Shown one piece after another: positions 1 to 8,022 of a DNA stretch of 64,000 nucleotides (its first letter is position 1; every line of letters starts with the position of its first letter). The position numbers and the translations under genes are program-made. The notes under the pieces are model-generated. The model saw nothing but the letters and a program-made list of their open reading frames with translations. It was not told the DNA's origin and searched no databases. The stretch is from Ancylobacter rudongensis. GTDB lineage: Bacteria > Pseudomonadota > Alphaproteobacteria > Rhizobiales > Xanthobacteraceae. The stretch covers positions 62,001 through 126,000 of the forward strand of contig NZ_FMTP01000002.1 of NCBI RefSeq assembly GCF_900100155.1, read 5' to 3'.

Positions 1-616
1 AGTTGATGTCGGTGTGGGTGAACTGCGGGCAGATGTAGTTCACGTAGTCCGGCATGCGGCGCAGGATGGTGTCGGTCACCGCCTCGGTCGAATAGCCGCG
101 ATGGGAACGGTCGCGGTGGATCTTCTGGATCCATTCGAGGTTAATGACCGGCACCACGCCGATCTTGAGGTCGGCATAGCGGGCGACGTCGATATTGCCG
201 CTCGCCACCGCCCCGTGCAGTCCTTCGTAGAACAGCAGGTCGGTCGGGGTCGGGATCGGCTCCCAAGGCGTGAAGGTGCCGGGCGCGCCGCCATATTCGG
301 CCGCTTCCTTGTCGTCATGGACATAGTGGCGGTACTTGCCGGTGCCGGTCTGCGAATAGGAGCGGAACGTCTCCTCCAGCTCCTCGAACAGGTTCGAATC
401 CGGCCCGAAGTGGCTGTAGTGATGGTTGCCGCGCGAGGCTTCCTCCGACATGACGCGCTTCATCTCGGCGCGGTCATAGCGGTGATAGGCGTCGCCCTCG
501 ATATAGGCGGCGAGCACGTCCTCGCGGCGGAAGATCTGCTCGAAGATGCGCCGCACAGAGGTGGTGCCAGCGCCGGACGAGCCGGTGACGGAGATGATGG
601 GATGATGGATCGACAT
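1..616 (-). CDS. cbbP: Phosphoribulokinase, C-terminal part missing (window edge)
   Basis: Phosphoribulokinase phosphorylates ribulose 5-phosphate with ATP to give ribulose 1,5-bisphosphate, the CO2 acceptor of the Calvin cycle, in the cytosol. The start ATG is at 616. The first ~205 residues are visible and show the P-loop GSSGAGTT near residues 12-19 followed by VRRIFEQIF, the signature of the bacterial (class I) enzyme of about 290 residues. The YIEGDAYHRYDR segment and the FYEGLHG motif also fit. It lies 13 bases downstream of cbbF on the same strand, so the two are co-transcribed, opposite cbbR. The reading frame runs off base 1, so roughly the last third is outside the window. Confidence 0.96.
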   Translation of the reverse strand, partial: MSIHHPIISVTGSSGAGTTSVRRIFEQIFRREDVLAAYIEGDAYHRYDRAEMKRVMSEEASRGNHHYSHFGPDSNLFEELEETFRSYSQTGTGKYRHYVHDDKEAAEYGGAPGTFTPWEPIPTPTDLLFYEGLHGAVASGNIDVARYADLKIGVVPVINLEWIQKIHRDRSHRGYSTEAVTDTILRRMPDYVNYICPQFTHTDIN

Positions 617-629
617 GGGTCCTCTTCCC

Positions 630-1655
630 TCAGGCGCGCAGCAGGCCGCGGCGGCCGAACAGGGGCGAGCGCTCCGGCATGGCGGCGGCGTCGCAGTGGT
701 AGCGGGCAATGCGTTCGACCTCGGCGCGCGAGCCGAACACCAGCGGCACGCGCTGGTGCAGGCTCAACGGAACCAGATCGAGGATCGGCAGGCGTCCGTC
801 GGTGGCGCCGCCCTGCGCCTGTTCCATCAGGAAGGCGACGGGGTTGGCCTCGTAGACCAGCCGCAGGCGGCCCTGGCCGTAGCCGCGGCGGGCGTCGCCG
901 GGATAGAGATAGACCCCGCCGCGCACCAGGATGCGGAACACATCCGCCACCATGGACGCGACCCAGCGGGTGTTGAAATCCTTGCCCCTCGGCCCGTCGG
1001 CCCCGGCCAGGCAATCCTCGACATAGCAGCGGATCGCCACGTCCCAATGGCGCAGATTGGAAGCGTTGATGGCGTATTCGGCCGTTTCCGGCAGCACCAG
1101 CGCCCGCTCCTCGGCGAGCAGGAAGGCACCGCTGGCACGGTCGAGAATGAAAATCTGCGTGCCGATGCCCACCGTCAGCACCAGCGCGGTCTGCGGGCCG
1201 TAGAGCAGGAAGCCGGCGGCGAGCTGCGCCCGTCCCGGCTGCAGCAGCGAATCGGCGCCGACATAGGGCAGGATCGAGAAGATCGTCCCGACCGTGGCGT
1301 TGCTGTCGATATTGGACGAGCCGTCCAGCGGATCGACCGCCACCGCCAGCGTGCCGGCGGCGTCCAGCAGCACCGCCTCATCGGCTTCCTCGGAGCCGAA
1401 AAGGGCGACCGGCGCGCCCGCCAGCGCGTCGCGGACCAGATCGTCGGCGATCAGGTCGAGTTCCTTCTGGCTATCACCATCGGCGTGATAGCCGCGCACG
1501 GTGGCGAGCGGGCCGGCCAGCGGGCCGGCGGCAAGGAGCTCGGCGATCTTCATGCCGGCGCCGGCCAGAGCGAGCACGGCGTCGGCGACGTCGCGACGCA
1601 GGGCGTCGGCCTGTGACCACCCCTCAAGGTGGTCCTGCAATGTCGGGCGTGTCAT
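630..1655 (-). CDS. cbbF: Fructose-1,6-bisphosphatase class I, Calvin-cycle type
   Basis: It hydrolyses fructose 1,6-bisphosphate (and, in this clade, often sedoheptulose 1,7-bisphosphate) in the regenerative part of the Calvin cycle. The 341-residue product has the class I metal-binding motif DPLDGSSNID at about residues 108-117 and an upstream EE pair (GSEEAD) for Mg2+. It is the first gene of a cbbF-cbbP unit that is divergent from cbbR, an arrangement seen in autotrophic alphaproteobacteria. Expression is likely activated by CbbR from the 180-base divergent region. Length and motifs are normal for the family. Confidence 0.95.
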   Translation of the reverse strand: MTRPTLQDHLEGWSQADALRRDVADAVLALAGAGMKIAELLAAGPLAGPLATVRGYHADGDSQKELDLIADDLVRDALAGAPVALFGSEEADEAVLLDAAGTLAVAVDPLDGSSNIDSNATVGTIFSILPYVGADSLLQPGRAQLAAGFLLYGPQTALVLTVGIGTQIFILDRASGAFLLAEERALVLPETAEYAINASNLRHWDVAIRCYVEDCLAGADGPRGKDFNTRWVASMVADVFRILVRGGVYLYPGDARRGYGQGRLRLVYEANPVAFLMEQAQGGATDGRLPILDLVPLSLHQRVPLVFGSRAEVERIARYHCDAAAMPERSPLFGRRGLLRA

Positions 1656-1809
1656 GGCGTTCCCCAGTTATGTTCTTGTGGGCTTGAGCCCTTTGGCGTG
1701 TCGTTTCCGTGTGCCTTCGAGCGGGGACCCGAAGCGGCGGACGCCTTTTGTTGATCGCAGACTGCCTGAATTGCCGGCGTAAGGAAATTCGAATAATCTA
1801 ACCTATCGC

Positions 1810-1824
1810 TTCAATTTAGCTGAA
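1810..1824. promoter_or_regulatory. Candidate CbbR operator in the cbbF/cbbR divergent promoter
   Basis: The 180-base gap between the cbbF start (1655) and cbbR start (1837) holds an inverted repeat TTCA-N7-TGAA at 1810-1824, 12 bases before cbbR. An AT-rich stretch precedes it (about 1780-1800). LysR-family regulators including CbbR bind such T-N11-A dyads and autoregulate. Seen: the dyad. Inferred: the binding. Confidence 0.5.
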
Positions 1825-1836
1825 ATGTAATGTTCC

Positions 1837-2820
1837 ATGCGTAATGCCACGCTCAAGCAGCTGCGGGCCGTCGCCGCCATCGTCGAGACGGGCAGCGTCA
1901 CCGGCGCCGCCAAGAAGCTGAACGTCACCCCGCCGGCGGTGACGATGCAGGTGCAATTGCTCGAACAGCATCTGGGGCTGCCGCTGCTCGACCGCGCCGG
2001 AGACCGCTTCCAGCCCAGCGCCGCCGGCCGCGAGATCCTCGCCGCCACCGCCCGCATCGAGCACGCATTGGCCGATTGCGGCGCGGCGCTCGATTCAATG
2101 AAGGGGCTTCGCTCGGGTCGGGTCTCGGTGGGGCTGGTGTCGACGGCGAAATATTTCGTGCCGGCGGCGCTCGGCGCCTTCACCCGCGCCCATCCCGGCA
2201 TCGACGTGGTGATCTCGGTCGGCAATCGCGAGGCGATCATCGCCGGCCTGCGCTCGGACGCCATCGATGTCGCCGTCATGGGCCGGCCGCCGCTCGACAT
2301 CGAGGTCGACAAGACGCTGATCGGCGACCATCCGCATGTGCTGATCGCCCCGGCCGATCATCCCCTGCTCGGCCGGCGCATTCTTCCGACGGTGCTGGCC
2401 AGTTCCACCTTCATGTCGCGCGAGCCGGGCTCGGGCACGCGCGGGCTGATGGAGCGGTTCTTCCAGCAATCCGGCATCGAGCCGCGCATCGGCATGGAGA
2501 TCGATTCCAACGAGACCATCAAGCAGGCTGTCATGGCGGGGCTGGGCCTCGCCTTCATCTCCGCCCACACCATCGCGGCTGAGGTGGCGGATGGGCGCCT
2601 CGCCGTGCTCGATGTCGAGGGGCTGCCGGAGGTGCGGCAATGGTTCGTGGTGAAGCGCTCGGCCAAGCGCCTCACGCCCCCGGCGGCGGCGCTGACCGAA
2701 TTTCTCGCCCGGCGCGGACCGGAATTCCTGCCCGACACACTGCATTTGCCCGGCGTAGCCGAGGCAAGGGCCGCGCGGGAGGCGGAGCGACGGGCAGCGG
2801 AAGCGCGGGAGAAGCCGTAG
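1837..2820 (+). CDS. cbbR: LysR-family regulator of the Calvin-cycle genes
   Basis: CbbR activates CO2-fixation genes in response to metabolites such as NADPH or ribulose bisphosphate, depending on species. The 327-residue product has an N-terminal winged helix-turn-helix (about 3-62: LKQLRAVAAIVETGSVTGAA, then TPPAVTMQVQLLEQHLG) and the periplasmic-binding-like effector domain (about 90-295). The start ATG at 1837 gives the usual MRxxTLxQLR beginning of CbbR. It is divergent from cbbF-cbbP, which is the reason for the specific name. The C-terminal ~25 residues are Ala/Arg/Glu-rich and probably disordered. Confidence 0.9.
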   Translation: MRNATLKQLRAVAAIVETGSVTGAAKKLNVTPPAVTMQVQLLEQHLGLPLLDRAGDRFQPSAAGREILAATARIEHALADCGAALDSMKGLRSGRVSVGLVSTAKYFVPAALGAFTRAHPGIDVVISVGNREAIIAGLRSDAIDVAVMGRPPLDIEVDKTLIGDHPHVLIAPADHPLLGRRILPTVLASSTFMSREPGSGTRGLMERFFQQSGIEPRIGMEIDSNETIKQAVMAGLGLAFISAHTIAAEVADGRLAVLDVEGLPEVRQWFVVKRSAKRLTPPAAALTEFLARRGPEFLPDTLHLPGVAEARAAREAERRAAEAREKP

Positions 2821-2845
2821 CTCTCCACGCGCCTATGCCCGGGCG

Positions 2846-3667
2846 TTACGCCGCCTCTGACGCCGTCGCCTTGGCCAGCCGGCTCTGGCGCCAGCGCAGC
2901 AGCCCGGCGAGGCCCGCGAGGCACAGCGTGCCGATGATGAGCAGGAAGGCGGCGGCCGCCACGGTCGGGCTCACATTCTCACGGATGCTCGAAAACATCT
3001 GCCGGGCGAGCGTGCGCTGGTTCGGGCCGGCGACGAACAGGGTGATGACCACCTCGTCCAGCGAGGTGGCGAAGGCGAACACCGCGCCCGAGATCACCCC
3101 CGGCAAGGCGAGCGGCAGGGTGATGCGCCGGAACACCGTGGCGGGATTGGCGCCCAGGCTGCTCGCCGCCCGCTCGATCGACCCGTCAATGCCTCCGAGC
3201 GAGGCCGAGACGCTGACAATGACGAAGGGCACGCACAGCACCGAATGGGCGACGATGACGCCGAGATGGGTGCTGGCAAGGCCGAGCCGCGTGTAGAGAA
3301 TCTGCATGCCGACGCCCAGCACCACCGCCGGCACCACCATGGGCAGCAGGAACATCACCCGCAGCAGGCTGGCGAAAGGCAGGCGGGCATTGCGCAGGCC
3401 GAGCGCCGCCAGCGTGCCGATGACGGTCGACAGCACGGTGGCGCCGCAGCCGATGATCAGGCTGTTGATGATGGACCGCCGCCAGGTCTCGCTGGTCTGC
3501 AACTCGACGAACCAGCGCGAGGAGAAGCTCTCGATCGGGTAGTTCAGGAACACGCTGGAATTGAACGCCAGCGGCAGGATGGCGATCACGGGCGCCACCA
3601 GAAAGAACACCACCGCGGCACCGAAGACGATCTGGCCGGTGCGGAAGGCGGGGGAATGCGCCGCCAT
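2846..3667 (-). CDS. ABC transporter permease, PotC-like
   Basis: Second integral-membrane subunit of an importer of the spermidine/putrescine (PotC) class. The 273-residue product has about six membrane helices and the ABC-interaction loop (SSLGANPATVFRRITLPLALPG, the EAA motif, about residues 170-190). The start at 3667 follows the stop of the upstream permease by one base; a longer frame to 3709 would overlap that gene and lacks support. It is the last gene of a four-gene transporter unit with the binding protein at 6157-7212. The substrate cannot be read from the sequence. Confidence 0.9.
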   Translation of the reverse strand: MAAHSPAFRTGQIVFGAAVVFFLVAPVIAILPLAFNSSVFLNYPIESFSSRWFVELQTSETWRRSIINSLIIGCGATVLSTVIGTLAALGLRNARLPFASLLRVMFLLPMVVPAVVLGVGMQILYTRLGLASTHLGVIVAHSVLCVPFVIVSVSASLGGIDGSIERAASSLGANPATVFRRITLPLALPGVISGAVFAFATSLDEVVITLFVAGPNQRTLARQMFSSIRENVSPTVAAAAFLLIIGTLCLAGLAGLLRWRQSRLAKATASEAA

Positions 3668-3668
3668 C

Positions 3669-4847
3669 TCAGGCTCCCACCATGTTGGGCGAACGCGACA
3701 GGCGGCCATAGACGAGATAGAGCGCTGTCGTCGCGACCAGGAGGATCAGGCCGAGCGCGCCGGCCATGCCCCAGTTCGCCGTGCCGGTGGCGAAGAAGGC
3801 GATGACGGAGGAGATCATCTGGTCCTCCGCCCCGCCGACCAGCGCCGGGGTGATGTAATAGCCCAGCGCCACCATGAACACGAGCAGTGAGCCGGAGGCA
3901 ACGCCGGGCAGCGCCATCGGCAGCAGCACATGCCAAAAGGCCCGCAGCCGGCTGGCCCCGAGCGAAGAAGCCGCCGGCATCAGGTTGCGTGGAATGCCGA
4001 GCAGCACGGAATAGATCGGCAGCACCATGAAGGGCAGCAGCACATGGGTCATGGCGATGATGACGCCGGTGCGGTTGAAGATCAGCTGCAGCGGCTGGTC
4101 GACGATGCCGATGGCGAGGAGCGCCTTGTTTATCAGCCCCTCATTCTGCAGCAGGATCACCCAGGAGGCGGTGCGCACCAGCAGCGAGGTCCACAGCGGC
4201 AGCAGCACGGCGAGCAGCATCCCATTGCGCACCCAGCCCGTGCTGGCGGCGGCGATCATCGCATAGGGCAGGCCGATGAGGGCGCACAGCAGCGTCACCA
4301 GCGCGGCGATGGTGAAGGTCCGGACCATGATGACGCGGTTGGCCGAGACGTCGGCGGTGATGCTGCCCTCGGTGTCGCGCTTGAGATCGACGGCGGCGAG
4401 CAGGTTGCGGTCGGTGTAGTTCGGCATGGCCCGTTGCAGCGCCTGCCAGTAGCGCCCCTCGCCCCAGCGCGGGTCGATCGCCGCGAGGTGGATGGGCTGG
4501 CCAGCCGGCGCGTCGCGTACCGCGCTGGCGGTGCGGCTGAGCAGGGTGCGGAAGCCCGACACTTCGCTGTTGAGCCGGCGCACGGCATCGCCGAACGCCA
4601 TCTGCTCGCTCGGCGCGCGCAGATCGGCAATGAGCGCGTCCTGCACCTCTTGCGGCGGCAGGCCGGAGCCGTCCCAGGCACGGATCGAGCTCGCGGTTTC
4701 CGGCATCACCTGCCGCACCGTACCGTCGGTGACGGAGACGGTGATCATCATGACGAGCGGCCAGACGAAGAACGCCGCCAGAAACAGGAACAGCGGCGCC
4801 ACCAGGAGAAGCGCCGAGACGCGGGCGCGTGCCGGGGACCCGCTCAT
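3669..4847 (-). CDS. ABC transporter permease, PotB-like, with a large N-terminal insertion
   Basis: First membrane subunit of the importer. It is 392 residues, about 100 longer than typical PotB. After the first helix (about 10-35) there is a hydrophilic, presumably periplasmic segment of about 130 residues before the next helix near 175. The rest is a normal PotB core with the EAA loop (ASSLGASRLRAFWHVLLPMALPG). Its ATG overlaps the stop of the ATPase gene by ATGA at 4844-4847, so the two are translationally coupled. Known: importers of this type move polyamines, amino acids or other small organic cations. Here the substrate is unknown. Confidence 0.9.
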   Translation of the reverse strand: MSGSPARARVSALLLVAPLFLFLAAFFVWPLVMMITVSVTDGTVRQVMPETASSIRAWDGSGLPPQEVQDALIADLRAPSEQMAFGDAVRRLNSEVSGFRTLLSRTASAVRDAPAGQPIHLAAIDPRWGEGRYWQALQRAMPNYTDRNLLAAVDLKRDTEGSITADVSANRVIMVRTFTIAALVTLLCALIGLPYAMIAAASTGWVRNGMLLAVLLPLWTSLLVRTASWVILLQNEGLINKALLAIGIVDQPLQLIFNRTGVIIAMTHVLLPFMVLPIYSVLLGIPRNLMPAASSLGASRLRAFWHVLLPMALPGVASGSLLVFMVALGYYITPALVGGAEDQMISSVIAFFATGTANWGMAGALGLILLVATTALYLVYGRLSRSPNMVGA

Positions 4848-5932
4848 GAAGCGCTTCCCGGCGCGTTATCAGGCGCGATCAACGTGCATTCAGACGGCTC
4901 GAAGCAGGCGAAGGCGGTGCTGCCGACCGGACCCACCGGCACGCGCCGCTGCACCTTGCCGACGAGTTCTATCCCCGGACCGACGAGATGGGTGCGCAGA
5001 TGGTCGCCCTGATAGACATTATCGGTGACGGTGACCGGGATCACATTGCCCGTTCCCGGCCCGTCCTGGAGGTGCAGCCGCTCCGGCCGCACCGAGGCGA
5101 GGATCGGCGCGCCGATCTCCACCGGGCCGAGCAGCGCGGCGCGCACGACGACGCCGCTGGTGAGTGCGACCTCGGCGATGCCGTCTTCCACCTGCTTCAC
5201 CACCCCCTCGAACAGGTTGGTCTCGCCGATGAATTCGGCGACGAAGCGGGTGCGCGGGCGGTCATAGATGCCTTCCGGCGTGTCGAGCTGCTCGATGCGT
5301 CCGCGATTGAACACGGCGATGCGGTCCGACATGGTCAGCGCTTCGGACTGGTCATGGGTGACGAAGATCACCGTCAGGCCGAGCTTGCGGTGCAGGTCGC
5401 GCAGTTCGAGCTGCATATGCTCGCGCAATTGCTTGTCGAGCGCGCCGAGCGGTTCGTCCATCAGCACCACGGTGGGTTCGAACACCAGCGCGCGGGTGAG
5501 CGCCACGCGCTGCTGCTGGCCGCCGGAGAGCTGGGCCGGGCGGCGGTCCTTCAGATGGGCGAGGCGCACCATGTCCAGCGCCCGCGCCACGCGCTCGCCG
5601 GCTTCGCCCTTGCCCACGCCGCGCATGACGAGCGGGAAGGCGACGTTCTCGGCCACGGTCATGTGGGGAAACAGCGCGTAGTTCTGGAACACCACGCCCA
5701 TATTGCGCTTGTGCGAGGGCAGGTTCTCGATCCGGGTACCGTCGAGCCAGATGGCCCCGTGCGAGGGGTGCTCGAAACCCGCCAGCATCATCAGGATGGT
5801 GGTCTTGCCCGAGCCGGACGGACCGAGCAGGCTGACGAACTCGCCCTTGGCGACCTGGAGATCGAGATTGTCGACCACACGCAGCGGGCCAAAGGACTTC
5901 GTGACCTGATCGAAATGGATGAAGGGCGCCAA
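4844..5932 (-). CDS. ABC transporter ATP-binding protein, PotA-like
   Basis: Energises the polyamine-type importer. Walker A is GPSGSGKTT, the signature is LSGGQQQR and Walker B is VVLMDEP, followed by the H-loop THDQSEAL; a C-terminal TOBE domain covers about residues 280-350. I place the start at TTG 5932: a GGAG lies 7 bases upstream (5940-5943), and no ATG is available near the beginning of the conserved domain (FIHFDQVTKSFG). The longest frame, from 6058, adds a low-complexity Arg/Pro leader that does not belong to the family. Predicted length 362 residues, normal for PotA. Confidence 0.88.
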   Translation of the reverse strand: MAPFIHFDQVTKSFGPLRVVDNLDLQVAKGEFVSLLGPSGSGKTTILMMLAGFEHPSHGAIWLDGTRIENLPSHKRNMGVVFQNYALFPHMTVAENVAFPLVMRGVGKGEAGERVARALDMVRLAHLKDRRPAQLSGGQQQRVALTRALVFEPTVVLMDEPLGALDKQLREHMQLELRDLHRKLGLTVIFVTHDQSEALTMSDRIAVFNRGRIEQLDTPEGIYDRPRTRFVAEFIGETNLFEGVVKQVEDGIAEVALTSGVVVRAALLGPVEIGAPILASVRPERLHLQDGPGTGNVIPVTVTDNVYQGDHLRTHLVGPGIELVGKVQRRVPVGPVGSTAFACFEPSECTLIAPDNAPGSAS

Positions 5933-6074
5933 CCGCAATCTCCGAGTGATGGGCTTGGCCCTGACGTTACCCGGGCGGGCAGCCCGCACCAAGCGCCGGC
6001 CGCTCCCGTCCCCGCCTTTCGGCAGTTGCGGGCGCCGGTCCCGCCTTCGCCCGCACAAGGGGGCGGATTAGAGG

Positions 6075-6105
6075 CCGGGCCGCGCCCTCGAAAGGCGCGG
6101 CCCGG
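6075..6105 (-). terminator. Strong hairpin between binding-protein gene and ATPase gene
   Basis: Arms 6075-6086 and 6094-6105 form a perfect 12-base-pair GC stem with a 7-base loop. There is no T-tract on the minus strand, so it is less likely a full terminator than a partial one or an mRNA-stabilising stem. Such stems commonly allow the binding-protein transcript to outnumber those of the membrane subunits. Confidence 0.6.
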
Positions 6106-6156
6106 AAATGTGGAGTCGTCGGCGGGCCGGCACGCGCACGGCCCGCGTGGGGCGCC

Positions 6157-7212
6157 TTACTTCGCCAGCCAGGCGTTGAAGCGCTTGGTCAGTTCCTCGA
6201 CATTGTCGACCCAGAACGCGCCGTCCAGCGCGATGGCGCCGGTGAGGTTGGCCTGGGTGGTCGGCAGGTCCTTCTGCAGGGCGGGGGGCACCATCGCGGC
6301 GGCTTCCTTGTTGGGCAGGCCGTAGGCGATGTAGTCCGGCAGCTTCGACTGGTTGGCCGGCGCGCTGGCGAAGGCGATGAAGTCCATCGCTTCCTTGGCA
6401 TTCGGGCTGTCCTTGAGGATGACCCAGCTGTCGATGGCATAGATGCTGCCCGGCCAGACGCCCTGGAAGTTCTTGCCTTCGGTCTTGTTGATGCCGGCGA
6501 GGCGACCATTATAGGCGGTCGACATCACCACTTCGCCCGAGGCCAGCAGCGAGAGCGGCTGCGCGCCGGCTTCCCACCACACGATGTTCGGCTTGAGCTC
6601 GTCCAGCTTCTTGAACGCGCGGTCGACGCCTTCCGGCGTGCCGAGAACCTTGTAGACCTCCTCCGGCTTCACGCCGTCGGCCATCAGGGCGAATTCGAGC
6701 GAATATTTCGGGCCGCGACGGAAGCCGCGCTTGCCGGGGAACTTGGTGGTATCCCAGAAATCCGCCCAGGAGGTCGGGGGCGTCTTGAGCCGGTCGGCGT
6801 CGTAGCTCAGCATGGTCGACCAGACGATGGCGCCGACGCCGCAATCGCTGACCGCCGCGGGGAGGAACTTGTCCTTGCCGCCGAGCGTGGCCCAGTCGAT
6901 CTTCTCATAGAAACCGTCGGCGCAGCCGAGTTCCAGTTCCTCGGTCTCGACCTGCACCACGTCCCAGTTCGGCACGCCGGCCTTCACCTTGGCGGCGATG
7001 ACGCCGATGCCGCCATCCCAGCTCTCGTCCAGCACCGGCTTGCCGATCTCCTTGGAGAAGGGCTCGAAATAGATTTTCTTCTGGGCGTCCTGGTAGTTAC
7101 CGCCCCAGGACACGACGGTGAGGTCGCGGGCCGAGGCCGTGCCGCCGGCCACCATCAGGCCAAGGGCGAGGCCTGCGCCGCCGATCCGCAGAAGAGTCGA
7201 TGTCGCCTTCAT
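6157..7212 (-). CDS. Periplasmic substrate-binding protein, PotD/PotF family
   Basis: Captures the importer's substrate in the periplasm. The 351-residue product has a Sec signal peptide (MKATSTLLRIGGAGLALGL..., cleavage near ASA-RD at about residue 28) and then LTVVSWGGNYQDAQ, the beginning of PotD/F-like extracellular solute-binding proteins. The start ATG at 7212 has a purine-rich GGGGGAAA just upstream; the longer frame to 7248 adds residues ahead of the signal peptide. First gene of the transporter unit. A motif at 7300-7316 in its promoter is shared with the promoter region of the XRE-cupin gene. Confidence 0.9.
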   Translation of the reverse strand: MKATSTLLRIGGAGLALGLMVAGGTASARDLTVVSWGGNYQDAQKKIYFEPFSKEIGKPVLDESWDGGIGVIAAKVKAGVPNWDVVQVETEELELGCADGFYEKIDWATLGGKDKFLPAAVSDCGVGAIVWSTMLSYDADRLKTPPTSWADFWDTTKFPGKRGFRRGPKYSLEFALMADGVKPEEVYKVLGTPEGVDRAFKKLDELKPNIVWWEAGAQPLSLLASGEVVMSTAYNGRLAGINKTEGKNFQGVWPGSIYAIDSWVILKDSPNAKEAMDFIAFASAPANQSKLPDYIAYGLPNKEAAAMVPPALQKDLPTTQANLTGAIALDGAFWVDNVEELTKRFNAWLAK

Positions 7213-7299
7213 GGAATTTCCCCCTGTTGTCGCTTGTCCCCGCAGCAAAGCACGCCCCCGGCATGGGCGACAGAACGGCGGGGACCCGGCCGGGGGGTA

Positions 7300-7316
7300 T
7301 GGTGAATATACTAACC
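7300..7316. promoter_or_regulatory. Candidate operator upstream of the binding-protein gene
   Basis: A 17-base AT-rich element with core GAATATACTA. It matches the element at 7935-7951 at 13 of 17 positions. Both lie in the only two non-coding gaps of this module, so they may be sites for the XRE-cupin regulator; the AATATAAT-like core recalls the reported PuuR box of Escherichia coli. The repeat is seen; the binding is inferred. Confidence 0.4.
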
Positions 7317-7347
7317 GATTCTGCCCGATTTTCGAGCGGCGCGGCGC

Positions 7348-7896
7348 CTAATAGGTGGGCGGATTGATGGCGCTGACAATCTCGCTCGGCTCCTCCGCCA
7401 CATTGCGGAAGCGGTGCGGCAGCTTGCTGTCGAAATAATAGGCGTCGCCAGCATGCAGGATCTTGGAATTGTTCTCCACCGTCACCTCCACCGCGCCGCG
7501 GATCACCATGCCGGCCTCCTGCGCGGTGTGCGAGAAGGCCTCCCCGGTATCGGCACCGACAGCATAGGTTTCGTGCAGGACAAGAATCTGCCGGTTGGGG
7601 TGGTTGATGCCGATCACCCGGTAGGAAATCGCCTCGCCACTGCCCACTTCCGGCAGTTCCGAGGCTTCATAGAAGGGCGAGTAGGACGACATCTGCTGAA
7701 GCTCGGAGAAAAAGCCGACCAGCGTCGTTCCCAAGGCCTCCAATATGGCGGCGAGCGTGTCGATGGACGGGCTGATGCGGTCGCGCTCGATCAGCGAGAT
7801 CGAGGAATGCGAGACGCCGGAGCGCAGCGCCAGCCGGCGGATGCCGAGATTGCGGCGGCGGCGCAGCTCGCGAATTCCGGGTCCGATATGCGGCAT
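7348..7896 (-). CDS. XRE-family regulator with C-terminal cupin domain
   Basis: A PuuR-like transcription factor of 182 residues. Residues about 8-62 are an XRE helix-turn-helix (LRRRRNLGIRRLALRSGVSHSSISLIERD). Residues about 105-175 are a cupin-2 sensor domain (SHTAQEAGMVIRGAVEVTV, then HAGDAYYFDSKLPHRFRN). Members of this group usually repress or activate neighbouring uptake and catabolic genes in response to the substrate. It lies between the importer and the divergent dehydrogenase, which makes it their likely regulator. The start at 7896 begins the conserved domain; a longer frame to 7968 runs into the promoter. Confidence 0.88.
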   Translation of the reverse strand: MPHIGPGIRELRRRRNLGIRRLALRSGVSHSSISLIERDRISPSIDTLAAILEALGTTLVGFFSELQQMSSYSPFYEASELPEVGSGEAISYRVIGINHPNRQILVLHETYAVGADTGEAFSHTAQEAGMVIRGAVEVTVENNSKILHAGDAYYFDSKLPHRFRNVAEEPSEIVSAINPPTY

Positions 7897-7934
7897 GCGG
7901 GGCCTCGTCTGCGTGGCGCGAATTCCGGGCAGGG

Positions 7935-7951
7935 TGGAGAATATAATAGAC
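7935..7951. promoter_or_regulatory. Candidate operator in the regulator/dehydrogenase divergent gap
   Basis: A 17-base element with core GAATATAATA in the gap between the regulator gene (start 7896, minus) and the dehydrogenase gene (start 8023, plus). It is the partner of 7300-7316. Position and similarity suggest control of both divergent genes by the XRE-cupin protein. Confidence 0.4.
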
Positions 7952-8022
7952 AGTCGCTTCGTCGCCAATTGCCGGCATGGACGGGCGGCCTCACCATCGG
8001 CCGATCCTCACAGGAAACCGCC

